DNA of 64,000 nt from an uncultured Paracoccaceae bacterium. GTDB taxonomy: Bacteria; Pseudomonadota; Alphaproteobacteria; Rhodobacterales; Rhodobacteraceae. Position 1 is the first letter of the stretch; each line of letters starts with the position of its first letter. Of the stretch, positions 62,829 to 64,000 are shown in pieces. Position numbers and translations under genes: made by a program. The notes below the pieces were generated by a model that was not told where the DNA came from, searched no databases, and saw nothing but the letters and a program-made list of their open reading frames with translations. The DNA is taken from contig CANLQO010000001.1 in the NCBI GenBank assembly GCA_947493335.1, positions 496,001 through 560,000 on the forward strand, in the 5' to 3' direction.

Positions 62829-63805
62829 AGGGCTTTTCGAACCGGTGGAAGGACTTCCCCGACTACATCATCGGCATCACCAAAGAGATCTGGGAAGATC
62901 GCGGCGTTGGCACGCTGAACCACTATTATGCCAAGGATATCCCGGTCCGCTCGCCCATGGGGATCGCGGTGGGCAACAAGGCGACGATGGCCGCGACCAT
63001 GGCCACGATTAACGAGTTCCCCGACCGTCAACTGTTTGGCGAAGACGTGATCTGGTCCGAACATGAAACCGGGCTTTTGTCCTCGCACCGGCTAAACACG
63101 GTGGCGACCCATGCCCATGACGGCGCTTTTGGCCCGGCGACGGGCAAGAAATGGAATATCCGCGTCATCGCCGATTGCGCGGCCAAGGAAGACACGATCT
63201 TTGATGAATGGCTGATCCGCGACTACGGCGGCATCGTCCGCCAGATCGGCAAGGACCCGCGTGAGTTCACGGCCCAGTTGATTGCCGATGAAGGCGGGCC
63301 AGAGACGGCCGCGATGCCCTTCCTGCCGGAAAACGATATTGAGGGCGATTACAAGGGCACAGGCAATGACAACGCATGGGGCCAGCGCTATGCCGATACG
63401 CTGACCCGGATCATGAACCATGATTTCAACCATGTGCTGGAAAGCTATGACCGCGCGGTGATCGGCGAATACGCAGGCGCGCAGATGCTGACGAGCGCGC
63501 AGGAATGCGTGAAGTTCTGGGTCGGCCTGAGGTCCTCATTCCCCTCGGCAGAGTTCAAGATCCACCATCAGATCGGCATGGATGCCGACATGCTCTCTCC
63601 TCGTGCCGCGATCCGCTGGTCGCTGGATGGCACACATGATGGCTGGGGCAGCTTTGGGCGGCCCACCGGCGCGCGGGTGCATGTCATGGGGATGAGCCAC
63701 GCCGAATTTGGCCCCTATGGTCCCGATGGCATCGGGCTTCGCCGGGAATTCGCGCTGTATGATGAAATCGCGATCTGGAAACAGATCCTTTTGGCGCAAG
63801 GGTAA
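62825..63805 (+). CDS. NTF2-like/ester-cyclase-type protein C, probably two modules
   Basis: A 326-residue soluble protein: N-terminal GFSNRWKDFPDYIIGITKEIWEDRG and an NTF2-type segment with THAHDGAFGPATGKKWNIRVIAD and DEWLIRDYGG, then a second helix-plus-sheet block ending FGRPTGARVHVMGMSHAEFGP and FALYDEIAIWKQILLAQG. It is related to the SnoaL-like polyketide cyclase/ester cyclase group and partly parallels protein A. No enzymatic residues are certain. It overlaps the LacI stop (ATGA) and the next start (TAATG). Confidence 0.82.
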   Translation: MKGFSNRWKDFPDYIIGITKEIWEDRGVGTLNHYYAKDIPVRSPMGIAVGNKATMAATMATINEFPDRQLFGEDVIWSEHETGLLSSHRLNTVATHAHDGAFGPATGKKWNIRVIADCAAKEDTIFDEWLIRDYGGIVRQIGKDPREFTAQLIADEGGPETAAMPFLPENDIEGDYKGTGNDNAWGQRYADTLTRIMNHDFNHVLESYDRAVIGEYAGAQMLTSAQECVKFWVGLRSSFPSAEFKIHHQIGMDADMLSPRAAIRWSLDGTHDGWGSFGRPTGARVHVMGMSHAEFGPYGPDGIGLRREFALYDEIAIWKQILLAQG

Positions 63806-64000
63806 TGGACAGCTACGGCGATCATCTTTTTACCGATGCGGTGCAGGCCCTGCAGGACAAGGCCGGGATGCGCGACCGTTACGCGGCGGTCTACAAAACC
63901 CGGCTGCGCGGCGGCCTTGGCCCGGATGAAACCGCCTTTTTGTCGGCGCGGACCTCATTCTATATCGCCTCGGTCGGGGCCAATGGCTGGCCTTACGTGC
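63805..64000 (+). CDS. pyridoxamine 5'-phosphate oxidase-like flavoprotein, 3' end outside window
   Basis: The first 65 residues are visible. They read like the N-terminus of a PNPOx-fold FMN or F420-binding protein (helix with ALQDKAGMRDRYAAVYK, then DETAFLSARTSFYIASVGANGWPYV). The TAATG overlap makes it part of the rightward operon. It may supply or use flavin electrons in the pathway; the rest of the gene is off the window. Confidence 0.8.
   Translation, partial: MDSYGDHLFTDAVQALQDKAGMRDRYAAVYKTRLRGGLGPDETAFLSARTSFYIASVGANGWPYV

Noticed and set aside
1-64000. CRISPR arrays, tRNA genes, insertion sequences, prophage
   Set aside because: I saw no regularly spaced repeats, no convincing tRNA cloverleaf and no transposase, integrase or phage structural gene; a tRNA search program could still find one I missed.

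Overview
The window is chromosomal DNA of an alphaproteobacterium, most likely a marine Rhodobacterales (Roseobacter-group) species. This rests on the split ctaC-ctaB-ctaG-ctaE oxidase cluster without ctaD, the zur/znu locus with an ATGTTATAACAT box, DUF1127 genes beside a LysR gene, a PraR-type regulator, a single-cysteine DksA, and gatCA without gatB. Genes are tightly packed with many ATGA/TAATG overlaps. I found no transposase, prophage, CRISPR array or tRNA gene.

Layout. 1-5.5 kb: MoxR ATPase (cut by the left edge), DksA, an FAD monooxygenase, exonuclease III, an orphan LacI regulator in front of a 523-nt gap, and a CAP-domain secreted protein. 5.6-8.7 kb: znuB-znuC-zur, divergent from znuA across a clear Zur box. 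8.7-10.1 kb: dtd and a PfkB sugar kinase. 10.1-18.5 kb: a minus-strand run of zinc-ribbon protein, three small b-type cytochromes, GNAT, SPFH-GYF protein, DUF2927 lipoprotein, TelA, XpaC, a small membrane protein and TerC, which looks like a membrane or tellurite-type stress module. 18.5-30 kb: housekeeping genes (rluB, tadA, gatCA, amidase, rpmG, Bax-inhibitor protein) with the RNase P RNA gene at about 24499-24878, then a LysR/DUF1127 neighbourhood. 30-42.8 kb: PraR-like regulator, hisN overlapping an 8-oxoguanine deaminase, YmdB phosphodiesterase, transporters, topA, dprA, tldD. 43-51 kb: cytochrome aa3 oxidase subunits and assembly factors, SURF1, thrC, an M16 peptidase, GNAT, a GYD protein and a lipoprotein hydrolase.

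52.1-64 kb is the most interesting part: a divergent catabolic regulon. Leftward run a solute-binding protein, two permeases and a double-NTF2 protein. Rightward run an ABC ATPase, GMC oxidoreductase, NTF2 protein, HisD/HpsN-like dehydrogenase, a 23-codon mini-ORF, SDR, LacI regulator, a second double-NTF2-like protein and a PNPOx-like flavoprotein cut by the window edge. Most of the rightward genes overlap their neighbour's stop codon. The divergent promoter region carries two near-identical 16-bp LacI-type operators in opposite orientation. Together they suggest LacI-controlled uptake and stepwise oxidation of an unknown polyol-like, possibly sulfonated, compound, with an unusual number of NTF2-fold proteins.
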